DNA from: Epiperipatus broadwayi
Lineage: Eukaryota; Onychophora; Udeonychophora; Euonychophora; Peripatidae
Direction of reading: 5' to 3'
Length of the DNA stretch: 64,000 bases
Assembly (NCBI GenBank): GCA_028023455.1
Contig: JAQFVV010012395.1
Span: 4,590,001-4,654,000 of the forward strand
Each line of letters opens with the position of its first letter. Position 1 is the stretch's first letter. The position numbers and the translations under genes were made by a program. The notes under the pieces were generated by a model. That model had not been told where the DNA came from and ran no database searches. It saw nothing but the letters and a program-made list of their open reading frames with translations. Below, piece after piece: positions 27,650-40,363 of this stretch.

Positions 27650-29800
27650 ATTCCTTAGCTCTTGATATCTTTTGCTCTATTTTTTTTTTTTTATTGTTTT
27701 GCCATTTTTTTTTTTTGTAATTCTCTGTCATCTCACTAATGTAAGCTTAACAATATTCCTTCAAAATATTTTGCCTAATCCATTTTTCTTTCTCCTTACA
27801 ACTGTCTCTCTAAACAGTTTTTATATATTTATTTTTGACACTTGTGTATTTTTAGTCATATTCATTCAATTTATTATTTTTATTTTCTTCAAATCTATAT
27901 ATTTCCAAAGTTTTTCTTTTTTCCTCCATTTGCCTCTGCTTATTATTAATTTTTATTTTCTTTATAAAGCTACAATCTGAACAAAGCATGTAACAAATGT
28001 ATTCTCATTAAAAGATTGTTCATTATTGCAATTTTTTTTATAATCATTCTTTGATTTAAGTTATCTCATTTCCCAAACATATAAAAGCATTAATCTGCTA
28101 TATAACTTCTCATTATCTTTTTTTTTGGCTTAATGTTATTTATATTTATTTTTATCTAAATCTTTTATCTATTCTATCAGTCCTACATAATAATTATTAA
28201 GCTTATCCTCGCTATCACATATATTATAAAAGACTATATTCAACAAAATCCTTATCTCTATTCAGAGGGAAAATATTAATTAATGGTACTGTTTCGGTGC
28301 GCTGTACCAAATTAATTTCTAATACATATACAAATATCCTATTAAATGTCTCTCTTCAATCAATATCTTTAATTTTTAAAATATTTCACAAACTAATGAA
28401 ATTTATGCTAATAAATACTATTTCAAGATTGAGGAAGCAAATTTTTAACTTTTTTTTTTCTCATTGTATATATTATAATAATAATTCTCATGCTTCCAGT
28501 GCCTCTCTTGTCCCTATATCTTTTCTCAGATACAAACACATCTCATTTTTGAAAATTTCCTGTTTAAGACTGCAACAATATTTTAGCTACATGTGAGATT
28601 AAACTAATGTCTGAAATTGCCTATTTCTATGTATTAGGTTATTTGTCCAATAGAATTATAGCTGGGGAGAAAATCTAACAACCATTCTCCTGAGTCATAA
28701 GTTACAAACAAAAGTAAATCTTTATTCTAGCGCCATCTATTGTAAGCTTGAGTATTTGTTTATTTCACATTCATATTTATATTTTGATCTTTTCCCATTT
28801 AACTTAGATAAAGCTTTGTTATATTCATTATATAAATCAACGCATTCATTTTCTTTATTATATTACTTTCTTCAATTATTGGTGTGTTCCTATGGTCCTG
28901 CTTTTCTTATCCAAATTATTGTATTCTATTATTTATTAAATCAAAGTTGTTTTTTTTTAAAATTTTTCTACATTCCATTATTTTCATTTTTTCCCTCTGT
29001 CCTAAGTTTATCTGTTTCATTTCTTAATTTATTGTTAAGTATTCAGTAATATTTTTCTCCTACAGAATTTATATTTTTTCATCTCTTTTTTATATTTTAT
29101 TTATCAACTTAATGTTAACACAAAGACTTCACTCTTTTATTTTTCTATAATTTACAATCTACTATAACATTTATTTGACTTTATTTTATTAAACAATTTG
29201 CTATTATTTACTCACATTTACAATAAATGGCTCTAGAATAATAACAAAAGTCTTATTTATATTGTAGTAAACTAAAAACTGTTGACTCATAATTGTTTAT
29301 TCAATATAGTAATTTGTTTTCCTAATGTATTTTTTTTTTTAATTCTCTTTTCTCATCCACTCACTTTATTATTAAAAAAGATAATCCAAATTCTACTATC
29401 ACTAAATTATGATCCAAACAAAAACTCCAAAATATTGTTTTTTAAAATCTATTCTACAATATATCAGATTGGTCTTTAATTTTTCGTTATCATTTTACAC
29501 ATATTTTTTGTATTTTTCCAATTTCTTTTTATATATGTTTTTTTCCTCTTCATAATGATTTATGATTGTCTGACTCAACATATATTCATAAATAATTATA
29601 AATCCTTCATTTACTTCCATTTTAGTCACTAATCGCCTTTATTTTTCGGAATGTTGTTTATAAAACTATTATTTGATTTTGGATTCAAAATAGTATGGTA
29701 TAATTTTATCTTCTGCTCTCTATATATTACATCATCTTTTTTTTCCACACCTCATGTAATCCTATAATATTTAGTATTTCTCTTTTGATCACTGACAATT
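27650..29800. other. Strongly pyrimidine-rich stretch on the + strand
   Basis: Roughly 2 kb with T/C-rich + strand and few G's gives several Phe/Leu/Ser-rich open frames of 65-102 codons. These look like artefacts of composition, since the frames are uninterrupted by coding motifs. The mirror-image purine bias on the - strand is what an antisense, A-rich LINE fossil would show, but no reverse-transcriptase motif was identified. Confidence 0.3.
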
Positions 29801-29869
29801 AATTAAATTTTTTTTTTCTGCTAAGACATCACATAATCATTATTTTCTATGCTTACATTGTTAAAGCAG

Positions 29870-30830
29870 TAGCAAACAAAAGTGCGACCCAGTGCGAGCC
29901 ATAGTAATCACTGGATACTAGAAAGTTTGTGCATAAAATCTCTTATTTAGTGCCTATTCATCTAATGTCACCACACTAGTTTTTTTGCTTGTGGCTTTCA
30001 CCAGTAATGAATCTTGAATCTGAGAACACCGCAGCTAGACGTTTGAATATAATGCAACCCTCTAGCAGCCACTTTTTACTTATTTAATTAACTATAAAGC
30101 CATAAGCCCAAAATGAAAGCTCAATAACATTTTCAATCCAAGCTAATTCGTTTGTATAATCATACAGATCTGAATCTCAGTTCCGTATCTACACATTTTG
30201 GTGTCTAGATGCAGTGCTCTCAGATTCAAGGCTTCTCACTGATGAAAGCCACAACTAGAAATTAGTCTCAGATATTGAATGGGTAAGCATTAGATAGAGA
30301 TTTTATGCACAAACCTTCTAACATCCACTAACAACCATGGCTTACACTGGATGATACTACTGTATGGAGAGTTTGCTACTGGTTTTACAGCTTGTGTATG
30401 CATAGGAAATGGTCATGTGAGGTCTTGATGGTTTAATACCAATCCTGCCAATAGGATGATGGTGTGTCTATGGTTATTAAAAGCCAAAGCCCCAAAATGT
30501 ATAGGTATTGATCTGGATTCAGATCTGTATGGCTATACAAGTGAATTAACTTGGATTAAAAACATTATGTTTTCATTTTGGGCTTATAGCAATAGGTAAA
30601 AGGCGGCTGCTGGAGATTTGCATTAGATAAAAAGATTTAATTGCTGTGCTCAGATTTAAAGCTGCTCACTGATGAAAGCTACAATCTAGAAATTAGTCTG
30701 GGCATATTGGATGAGTAAACACTAAATAGGGATTTTATACACAAATCTTTTACCATTGATTGATTATTAAGGCTTGCAGTGGACAGCACTACTGTATGGA
30801 GAGTTTGCTATTGTGTGTTTTTTTTTCTGA
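29870..30830. repeat. Nested inverted and direct duplication
   Basis: A unit of about 360 bases, made of parts Y and X, occurs reversed at about 29870-30210 and forward at about 30475-30830. A third, separate X copy lies at about 30215-30390, next to the reversed unit. Shared words include GATTCAGATCTGTATG, CATTTTGGGCTTAT, TCACTGATGAAAGC and GGATTTTATACACAAA. Copies differ by scattered substitutions, so the duplication is old. The reversed X (29870-30040) and the middle X could fold into a hairpin with a 170-base loop. The repeat class is unknown. Confidence 0.75.
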
Positions 30831-31204
30831 TTTGTTTAAGATTTCAATGAGGCATTATAACTGGATTAGGGTTGTCATTCCTCAGAATCTTCCCCTCTGT
30901 TGGAGTAAGTTTCCATTTGCTTTCTCCAATCACTTTTACTACAGAAATATTGTTTATCTTTATATTTTAAATCTATTTAATGCTTTCCAAAGTCAGTATA
31001 TAGATGAAAGATAGAACAGCTTTTAAATAACTCATTGAAGGTCAAAAAATTATTTCAATGGCCACTAATAGTGGAACAGTGAAGACTTTTTAATTGTCAA
31101 GGATTTGACTAATTTTTTATACTTGTTTATTCTCTTGTTAACAACTAGTTATCTATTTCCTAACCAATATTATATGGTTAGCTTGATTCATTATGGGCTA
31201 GTTA

Positions 31205-31372
31205 TTTAAAAAAAAAAGTCACAAGGCCAATTGGAGCCTGAAAAATTATGATTTAAGTGACCCAGATTCAAATCCAATCAAGACCTAGACTTAGGTATTA
31301 TCTAATGAAACTCGAAACATTGTGTAATTACTAACCTATATATTCTATTTGTGTGTTATTACTAATAATTTA
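31205..31372 (+). mobile_element. tRNA-derived SINE, copy 1
   Basis: GATTCAAATCC near 31264 fits a tRNA B box. The 3' part, CGAAACATTGTGTAATTACTAACC and TATTTGTGTGTTATTACTAA, matches the tail of the copy at 40364-40562 almost base for base. Between them CTAATGAAACTCGAAAC is a shortened form of that copy's CTGAAGA...GAAAC-like section. Confidence 0.65.
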
Positions 31373-33172
31373 AATGTATTATGTATATATGGGGTAATTT
31401 AATTTTTCAAAATAAAAAAATGAAAACTTTTTTAAAGAGTTCAAAAATAATATAATAAAGAATCAAAATTGAAATTAACATTTACAAAATAAATTAAATT
31501 AAACAACTTTTAAGATAAAAAAAAAAATCTCTAAACAAATATTTCATTGAAATAAATTTGAAACTTCAAATTAGATTAAAATTGATTCTTAATTTAAATA
31601 AATGCATCTTTTTTTTTTTTTAAAAAAAAAAAAAATTATAATGAAAATAATAGTGATTCATTAAAATAGTACTAAAAGATATTAACCTAAAATTGTTTTG
31701 AAACAAACAGAATTAATACTTAATTTCTAAAGCAAATTATTTTTTATTGGTCTTTAATCAATATGTAGTTGTAGTTGAACAACTTTTAGAGATTCTTTAT
31801 GCAAAAAAAAAAAAAAAATCAAATAAGATACTGTTTCTCTAAGTAAACAGATTCACTAAATATAGTATTATATTTTGTGATAAATTTACTGCCAATTTAC
31901 TTGTATAGTTATGTAAATCTGACTCCAGGTCTGAAACCATTATTTTATAGTAATTTGAGCTCTTTTCTAACTTCAGCCAAATACTAAAGTGATATCTGAT
32001 ATAATGTGAATGTTAAAAGCATGAAATGGCTGTGGATTTTAGAGTCATAAATGCAACTTGAAATGATAAAATAATTATTGTTGATCAATATTTAAATGGC
32101 CACAAATTGCATTTAAGAATTAGCAAATTCACTTTTATAATAGCTACGCTGGCACAATTACATTAAGTTACATCTAGCAGAATCAAAACATTTGAAGAAA
32201 GAGTTCTTTTAATAAAGGATAACTATCAGTTTAGGATCAGATAAAAGCAAATGAATTGAGCTAATTTGATTATCAAATATTGATGTGAGTAGACACTAGA
32301 GAAAATGGCAGCTAGAATTTTTGTCTTAGAGGAAAGCTTTAAAATCACTTGTGTAGTTCAGTGGGTTATATATGTGATGTTACTGGTAGCAAGACAGTTA
32401 ATAACCCAAGTTAAGCACACTTGCCAAATCATTTTACTGTTCAATATTTTATATAGAACTGTACAAATTAAACAAACTTATTAAGATAGATGACTACATT
32501 AATTGGAAATTTGTTTGTACTACTAAAAATATAACAATGATGCAAAATATTAGATAACTCACTAATAATAATATTTCAAGATATTGAAGAGAATCTTTAA
32601 CACACTTAACAGTTCATCTGAACAAATAATAATGAATTTTATTTGACTACTATTGCAGTTATTAGAAGTGCAAGAAATCCAAAAAGTAGCACAGTAATGT
32701 CTAGAGAACAAAGTCCTTACAGTCAAATAATTTTGAGTTTGATGAGGATAGGAGCTTATATCCATCTGATTGATGTTGACTACATTTAGCATAGAGGTTA
32801 CATATGTCTATTATAAAGCTTATTAATTTTATTGCTCTAGCAGTATCAGAATAATTGGAATTGCTTCTAGTGAAGAAAAACGGAAAGCACTGTTAAATTG
32901 ACTAATCATGATATATTAATTAGTACCTTTTGAATATGCTTAATGGAGTCATAATGGTTTAGATTATTTATTATAGAACATAAATGATCTTAAACAATGC
33001 AAAGTTATTTTCTAAATATGTTTTTTTTTTTTAAAAAAAAAAATTGTCTGGTACTTTTGATTTGAATGTGTAATGATTTCTTTCTCAAATTTTATAAAAG
33101 TAGTTTTAAATTGTAAAATTGCATTTATTATAATATAAAATTAAAGTTTTACATTATTTTTTTGTTTTTTAG

Positions 33173-33376
33173 ATATGATGATCCCTACTTAGAACGTTAT
33201 AATATAATGAGGCCACCTTTTATGCATCTACACTCCCCAGGGTTATTTCCTCATCCTAATATTCATCCAATGCTTCCTGGAGGTCATTATCCTGCTGATG
33301 TACTTAGCCAACCTTTAAGTTTAGTTTCGCCAACAAGTCGGCTGTCTGATAAAAAACTTTCTCTTAACTTAGATAG
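33173..33376 (+). CDS. GSE1: GSE1-like protein, exon d
   Basis: The acceptor is TTGTTTTTTAG and the donor AG|GTATAT. Phase 2 enters (AG + A = Arg) and phase 2 leaves, with 67 full codons between. The peptide begins YDDPYLERYN, continues MRPPFMHLHSPGLFPHP and PGGHYPADVL, and ends with SRLSDKKLSLNLDR. It parallels the vertebrate stretch that follows HPAFR, namely MDDSY, a Pro/His-rich segment with MHLHLSG, YPPEL, and a Ser/Leu-rich lead into the Arg/Glu array. Reading continues past 33376 into the intron for a few codons, but that tail is Phe/Ile-rich intronic translation and is excluded. Confidence 0.93.
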
Positions 33377-34179
33377 GTATATTATTTATATTCAACTTTT
33401 TATTATTTTATTCACATTTTTATAATTTATCACTCATTGCTTATTGCTTGCATTTCAAACTTATATTAATATATTATATTCGTGATTTTTTTAAGATGAA
33501 CCTAAATTCTGTTTTTTAAGAATTTCTTTTTATTACTGTTTTAAATTCATAAATTTGTGAGATATATATTGGAATGTATTTGTCACATTTTTGTTATGAG
33601 TTAAAATGAAAGTAGATAGTTATCAAATGTTTTTTTTTCTATGTTACAGTCTAATATGATAGTTTAATCTTTTAAATACATTTTTGTTTCTGTCTAAAAG
33701 TTATTTTTTAATAAATATATAATTGAATTATCTTTTTGAGATTTGCCATTGAAATATATCACAATATATAAATCACAAATTGGTTGAAGAAAGGAGTTTT
33801 CTTTTAATTGAAAGGAGCTTCCTTTGATTCTTTTTAGAGGTTTAAAGGAACTAAACAAGGCAAATTTCTGCCTCTTTCATACATTCTTGTTATTATTATA
33901 TAATTATTCATATAGTTAATGAATCTGGATGAGTTGCTTACCAACATGCATCAATCAGCATGGTGAATTTATTGACTTTTTATCTCTGAATTTAAAATCA
34001 AGAAACTTCATAGTCTTTTTTCTCAATTACCTGATAGTTCTTAATTGAAACATCTGTTGAGTTTGTTTGAATGCAGGGTAAATTTATTTGTCTGAATGAG
34101 TTCTTCTTTTATTTAATAGATATTTGCAATAATGACGAACAAAACTTAATTATGGGTCTTATTCCCATAACGCTATAAA

Positions 34180-36900
34180 ATCGCCAGCCAGTCAAAGGCA
34201 GAGGGTGTTAAGAATTAGCCTGATTGGTGATCTCAGACTGCCATTCGATGACAATTCTTTATTTATACATAACTGCAGATCGCTTCCAAGAGAAAGAGGA
34301 TTACATAAATTGGAAGACAAAATGACTAATTTTAAATGGGACATTGTTGGTCTTCGTAAAGTTAAAAGAAAAGGTGAAGAAATAATTGATTTAAAAAGTG
34401 GGCATGTACTTAATATTGGAAACTCAAGTTGAGTGGAATTCATTATAAATAAAAAGTAGAACAACACAACATTGTAGATGGTATATGAGATGGAATGGCA
34501 AGATGAGTTATTCAAATTAATAGAAGATACCAAATACAGATAGTTTAGATTTATGCACAACAAATTCTCATTATGATGAAGAATTAAATGATTTTTATAT
34601 GGATGTATATAATGCCTTTGATCAGATCAATCATTTTAAAATTGTCATGGGATCTTTTAATGCTAGAATTGGTAAACGATTGAAAGATGAAAGTATTATG
34701 GATAAATTTGGTTATAGTGAATTGAAATAGGAAAGGAAGCGGACTTACGGAGTTCGCAGAGAAAGAAAAATTATATATTATAAATTCATTTTTTTGAGAA
34801 AAGTGCTAAACAGAAATGGATATGGATGCATCCAAATAAAGTTACATCAAAATTAGATTATATTTTAACTAACAGAAATTATGTATTTCAAGTTTATAAT
34901 TTTTTTAATAGATTCAACAAAGAAAATGGTCATCGATTACTGAGATATAAAATATGTGTTAATGCAAAACTAAAGATAAAAACTACTACGAAAAACAATA
35001 GTAACAGTTTATATTCCTAATTTTTATAAACATTCTAAAACATTAACAGATTTTGAAGTTAAGTCAGATTTGAATGAAATCAATAGGAAGATAACAAACA
35101 GTATTAAGAACTGCAGTAAAGATAGCTGATACAAAAAAAAAACAACAACAGAAATTTACTAATAAATTTTATAATTAGACAAAATACTGTATGAAGAAAT
35201 CAAGGAATTTGAAAATATATAAAAATGACACATTAAGAAGAATTGAATATCTAAGTTTTATTAAATATTAAGAAAAAGTATTTCTACCAGTATAAATATA
35301 ATTGTGACTTGGTAAAGAAAACTATAGAAGAAAATAAAGTCTCAAAAATATAAAACATCATCTTGATATTGGAGGGAAAGTTATTTCTACAATAAAAAGA
35401 AAAGATGATGAAATTATTACTTAAAAGAGAGTTGGTAACATGAATTGTGTGGAAGAGTTTTATAAAGAATTATATTATAATAAAGATCAAGAAAATAAAG
35501 TATTTCTTACGGTTATTACATCTTCTGAATTGTCCAGCATTTTAAATGAACAAATGAGATACGCAATTAAATCTATGAAGATAGAAAAAGGTCCCGAAAA
35601 TGATGAAATTTTATTTAATATTTTAAAAGAAGCTGACGAATGAATAAAAAAATTATTAGTAAATTTATAAAGATATTACCAGATGATTGGAAGAATATAA
35701 TACTAATATTAAGAAAAGTGATAAAAAAAGATTTCAGTTCTGTATAAAATTTTTAGCAAGGTAATTACAGCTTATCTAAAGTATACTTTGATTTTTAACT
35801 AACTAAAACTACAAGCTGGATTTAAAAGGGGTTTTAGCACAATGGATCATATCATAGTATTGAGAGAAGTTATAAAAATGATCAATGAATATGAGTTGCC
35901 ATTATGTGTTTTGGATTTGTAAATTATGAAACGGCATTTGGTTCTAAAAGTATTTCTATGGTGATTAAAATTTTAAGTCTTGGAGATATAGACTCTCAGA
36001 TATTGCATATTCTGAAGAATATCAAAATGCATCTGCAGTGATTAGATTACCTTGATACTAAGAAGATTAACATTGAGAACGGGGTTATGACAGGATAATT
36101 TAATATCTCCAAAACTTTTTAAAGCGGTTTTACAAAAAAACATTTTGTGAATTAAAATGAGAAGCTAAGTAAGTAAAAGTAAATGGGGATTATTTAAGTC
36201 ATCTAGATTTGTAGCTGATGTCATTGTTTTTGTAAATAATGTCTCAAATATCAAATGAAAATAAGAAGGTTGGAATAACGATAAGACTAAAGTATTGTTC
36301 AATGGATTTTTTCAGAAGAAAAAAATAAGGATTGACAGGCTTGAATTAGAAGTTAACAATTACAAATACCTAGGTCAGATTATTAATATGAAATGGAAAC
36401 ATGGTAGATGAAATTAATCACAGAATTAAATTTGGATGGAGTGTTTTTGGTTGAAATAACTTAATATTAAAAGGAAATATCCTATGTGTTTGAAAAGGAA
36501 GATTTTTAATAGATGTGTTTAACATATTCTTACTTTATAGATCTGAAATTTGGATATCTAATAGACAAGTAATTCAAAGACTTCAGAGCTCTCAACAAAG
36601 TATGGGGAGATATAACAAGAAGGACTCAAAAACGAAATACATTGGTGAGAGAATAAATAGATATCACTGAATCATAGAAAGAATTAACAAACTGAAATGG
36701 AACTAAAATAGACATATTCCTAGAAGAGATGGCTGAATCTTAATGTGGATTCCTAAAGATTTTAAGACTAAAAAAAAAGCTATATCAGAGATGGACAGAT
36801 AAAATAAGGAAGTTTTGCTGGTGTATTGTGGAGGAGAGATTAGAGATCAGAGAAATTAAATTGAACTTGGAAAGATCATTTTGCAATGGATCAGTAATAG
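34180..36900 (+). pseudogene. Dead RTE-like LINE (endonuclease and reverse transcriptase)
   Basis: Broken frames follow the order of an RTE-type non-LTR retrotransposon. The APE-like endonuclease appears as NCRSLPRERGLHKLEDK and WDIVGL (34205-34432), then VMGSFNARIG near 34645, KLDYILTN near 34850 and a GHRLLR in place of SDHRLVR. The reverse transcriptase follows: IKSMKIEKGPENDEI (35570-35610), LQAGFKRGFSTMDHI near 35813, FVNYETAFGS at 35916-35945, FVADVIVF near 36207 and YKYLGQIIN near 36363, then a C-terminal segment. Catalytic Asp residues are lost in the endonuclease (DFN to SFN) and in RT motif A (D to N). The FADD box is also broken, and many stops interrupt it. It is in sense with the host gene. 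Confidence 0.85.
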
Positions 36901-38254
36901 CTGAAAATAATATCATAAATTATATCATTAAAGTTAATTATATTTCCTGTGTCTTATTTTAACTTTTCTGTAAGTAGCTGTGTGAAAGAATTATGAATGA
37001 AAATAGATTAGTAAAAATAGTGTTTAATTGGATTATATGGAGAGAACAACACATGCAATGGGCAAAAAAGATTTTATAATATGAAACGTTAATAAATAGA
37101 TAATTTATTTTTATATGTATGTATAGTTAAATGGGATGAATATGTAGAGAATATATGAGTAAATAATTATGAGGAGTAGAAAAAGAGAAATGATAAATTG
37201 CTTAGCAGCAAAAAATAAATTTAGAAAATAAATATAAATTAAAAAAATACTTTGTAATGATGGAACAATAAAAAATATACGAAATGTGAAAAAATGTATT
37301 ATAACATTAGAGTGAGCTTATTGTTATTTGGTGCAAAGGCAACAATTTTATATATCAAATAAGAAGTTAAAATGATATAAAGATTTGGATTGTAAATGTA
37401 ATTTATGCAGGAATGGGAGAGGGAAAGATTATTGAACATTTATATTTAAAGAGAAGAATGTTAAAAGAGAATTTAGAATAAATTGTAATAAAGAATATGA
37501 GAAATTTAAAGGATCAAAATAATAATTTTATTAAATTTATTTTTAGAATATAGGATATTAAAAGAAAATCAGGATAAATTGTATACAGAATATGAGAAAT
37601 TTTAAAAGTAAAAGGAACAAAACAGATAAAATGGAATAGAAGAAAAAGAATTGAATCAGGGCTAAAACAATTTTTATTTTAGTAAGATGTGGATGAGTTT
37701 ATAATGGTTTATAAGATTTTCAACAGAAGAAAATGTTTAACTTTGCTAACAGCATTTCAGGAATATGCACAGAAACTTTTAACTTCATCTAAGGAGAAAC
37801 TGTTCTATGTCACATCATGGAAGGACTCTTAAAATTATGATTGAAAGAATGAAATAAGTGATTAGAATGTTCAAAATAAATAAATTGGTAATAGTAACAC
37901 CTATTTATATGTAAGTAAATATAACCAACTATATTCCATGCTGTAATTTTTATTTGTGTGCAACTATGTTTTATCAGTTTATTATTTCTTTATAATTAAA
38001 TATTCATTCATAAAAATTTCTTTTAAAAACAACAAAAAATATTGATCTGTTGTTTTTTTTTTCTGGATCAAGATTAACGAAATGAAGATATATATTTCAT
38101 TTATGTAAAAAAATTCTTAAAAATATGTACACATTGAAGAAGCTTATAGTTCTACTGGTCTCATAATTTAATTGAATATGACCGTTTTAATATTATCTGG
38201 ATTGTAATGGCTAGTACAATAGCTTTTTTTTATTATCTATAATTTGGGGTATTA

Positions 38255-38376
38255 TATATAGAGCTCGCAAAATAAGCTCTTAACAAGCTTTGAGAATATC
38301 CTCAACCCCAGACTGGTTTCTGCTACTGGTGTCATCAGCATTAAATTAAGTCATGTAACATCTGACTTGATTTGGT
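38255..38376 (-). repeat. Dispersed hammerhead-like repeat, copy 2
   Basis: On the - strand CTGATGA (38332-38338) is followed by an 11-base stem II region and GAAACCAGTC (38311-38320). It then shares the tail TGGGGTTGAGG...CAAAGCTTGTTAAGAG...GAGCTC with the copy at 55025-55087. Stem I does not pair here. The TTAAGTCATGTAACATCTGACTTGATTT module follows at 38344-38373 in the opposite orientation to copy 3. The 1.1 kb element at 38376 begins directly at its end. Confidence 0.65.
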
Positions 38377-38713
38377 TGTAGTATTATGGACAAAGACGCC
38401 GTTCGATGGCGCCGTTATCACGCCAAAACTATAAAATATGAACATTCCCAGGCTGTTTTGCTGTGTTTTTGGTTATGCAGAAAAAAAAAAACGTCTATTT
38501 TTAAACTTTTTTTTTATTAACGTAAAGAAATTAAATGATAACAATAAATGTAAAATAAAATCAACAAATTACAATTTAATTCGTGTTTTTTTTTTTTTTT
38601 TACTTTATTAGAAAAAACAATTTTCAATCTGATTTTTTTTTTTTTTGGGGGGGGGTTACACCTTTTTTTTGTTGTTGTTTAAAAACTCATAATCAGAACA
38701 AAAAGTAAAAGTT

Positions 38714-38855
38714 CTTAGTCTTCGTTTTACATTTTAAATTTTTATAGAGAAACTGATATTATTGTGTTACTGCTATTTTTTACTTTCTTAGTCTTCGTTT
38801 TACATTTTAATTTTTACAGAGAAACAGATATTATTGTGTTACTGCTATTTTTTTA
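38714..38855 (+). repeat. 73-base tandem duplication
   Basis: CTTAGTCTTCGTTTTACATTTTAA starts at 38714 and again at 38787, followed in both by GAGAAAC-GATATTATTGTGTTACTGC. Few differences separate the two copies. Confidence 0.9.
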
Positions 38856-38889
38856 CTTCAAATAGAATGACAACAAAAAGTAAAAGTTG

Positions 38890-38925
38890 TTAGGATTAGG
38901 GTTAGGTTTAGAGTTAGGTTTAGGG
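38890..38925 (+). repeat. Interstitial telomere-like hexamers
   Basis: Six consecutive hexamers in register: TTAGGA, TTAGGG, TTAGGT, TTAGAG, TTAGGT, TTAGGG. The repeat is of the metazoan TTAGGG type rather than the pentamer TTAGG common in insects, but it is degenerate and inside a mobile element. Confidence 0.8.
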
Positions 38926-39849
38926 TTCTGTTGTTTGTAAATCACAGAATCGAACAAGATGTGCGATTTCCTGCGCCATATTGTTGGTCTCGTGGAATGT
39001 TACGAACAGTATGTTACTTGATGCATTACCCAATGCCAACTGCCTTTACACATCCATCTGGACAAGATTTTGCCACTTAAAACTTCAATACAGAATGGTG
39101 TAAAGAGTCGGATAATTATTACTTAAGAAAATCGGAATATTTTAATACTTTAAAAAACAAAAATTCAAGAAAAAACACATTTTCATCCAATTCAAATACA
39201 CACACCCTCTCACCAAGCCATAACAATTGTATAAACTGTACGAATTGCACAAAATTTATTTGCTGCAATGCGACAAAGTGGCCTGTATTCTGTAACACAA
39301 TACGAATGTTGTATTATAGTTCAACGCAGGTTCGCATAATGCTGTACTGCGACGCGACAAAGCGGCCTGCAATCTGTAACACAACAAAAAAGTTGTATTA
39401 TAGTAAACGCAGGTTCGAAAATGTCGGCCATGGAAACTGCATTATTATGTGCTTTAGCACATAAATGGCACCATCGAGAGGCATCTTTGTCCATAATACT
39501 ACAATCCTTGATTTTTTATCATTTTATAATTTGGGGTAATATCTGTAATTGTTTTATATAACTGATGATTTCTTGTTGCTATTTCATAAGACAATACAAT
39601 TATTTATCTTCTCAATAATCTAACTATTTTTTAGCTGGAGTAAAAAAATAAGTCAAATTGATTCATTCATACTAATATCAATGTCCTGACTATAAAGAAA
39701 TAAACTATTGAAATGTTATGCATTTTTCCATGATGAGAAATGTATCAAACATCTACAAGCATATCTTTTACTAATATATACATAGTTTTTAGATAAGAAT
39801 ATGAACGACTATCAATCATAATGCATGCACAGAGAAAATACTATATAAT

Positions 39850-39960
39850 GAGCACTATTGGCACGCTCATTATATAACATTTGTAATACAAGCTTATTAA
39901 ATTAAGTCACGTGATATATGGCTTGATTTTCTTGTGATATGGCTTGATTTTCTTGTGACT
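39850..39960 (+). repeat. Dispersed repeat, downstream module only
   Basis: TATATAACATTTGTAATACAAGCTTATTAAATTAAGTCACGTGATATATGG matches the module downstream of the fold-back at 11821-11890. The last part, GATATGGCTTGATTTTCTTGT, is tandemly duplicated. No hammerhead-like core is present in this copy. Confidence 0.65.
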
Positions 39961-40363
39961 ATAGAGAAAATAATATGCTTCAGCAGTTTTATAGATTTTA
40001 TAAATTTATAAACCAAAATATAAATTGACACATAATTTCTCCAAGTTGCATTTAGTCTGCATTTTACTTTAACTTCCTGAGTTTCCTATTGATTACATTT
40101 ATATATTTGGTTTGGGATAAAGTGATATAAAATGGATTACTGATGTCAAATGCTTCCTGTAGACTTATATCTCAACTAATACTAACCAAAAAATCTTAGC
40201 TTTAGCAATCTTCCCATCCATTGATTGATTCAGTTCATTAATAACCATCATAACTATTAAGATAACTTAAAATTAATATTCCAATTTATTTAAATGTATC
40301 TCATTAGGGATTTGAATTCTTTTTTTTATTATTTTAATGAAAATTCATTTCAAGCTTCCCTTT

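Larger units (their letters stand above)
19593..33172 (+). other. Intron c-d, 13.6 kb
   Basis: This is the largest intron in the window. Apart from the tRNA-like relic, A-rich block, pyrimidine-rich stretch, nested inverted duplication and SINE listed separately, it is AT-rich sequence without coding signal. No additional exon of the host gene was seen; exons c and d join directly in phase 2. Confidence 0.75.
38376..39504. mobile_element. 1.1 kb non-autonomous element with 25-base inverted ends
   Basis: The ends 38376-38400 and 39480-39504 are inverted repeats with 24 of 25 matching (core GTATTATGGACAAAGA), and similarity extends inward to CGATGG-GCC. No transposase frame is present. The interior contains long T-runs, a 73-base tandem duplication (38714-38855), six telomere-like hexamers (38890-38925) and an 85-base tandem duplication (from 39269 and 39354, GCGACAAAGYGGCCTG...CGCAGGTTCG). 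A target duplication could not be settled, so the superfamily is open. Confidence 0.75.

Noticed and set aside
27672-29479. Run of + strand frames of 65-102 codons
   Set aside because: They are Phe/Leu/Ile/Ser-rich, come from T/C-rich DNA, and have no domain or splice-supported structure.
34192-34563. 123-codon antisense frame
   Set aside because: Opposite the endonuclease part of the dead LINE, whose sense-strand motifs are clear.
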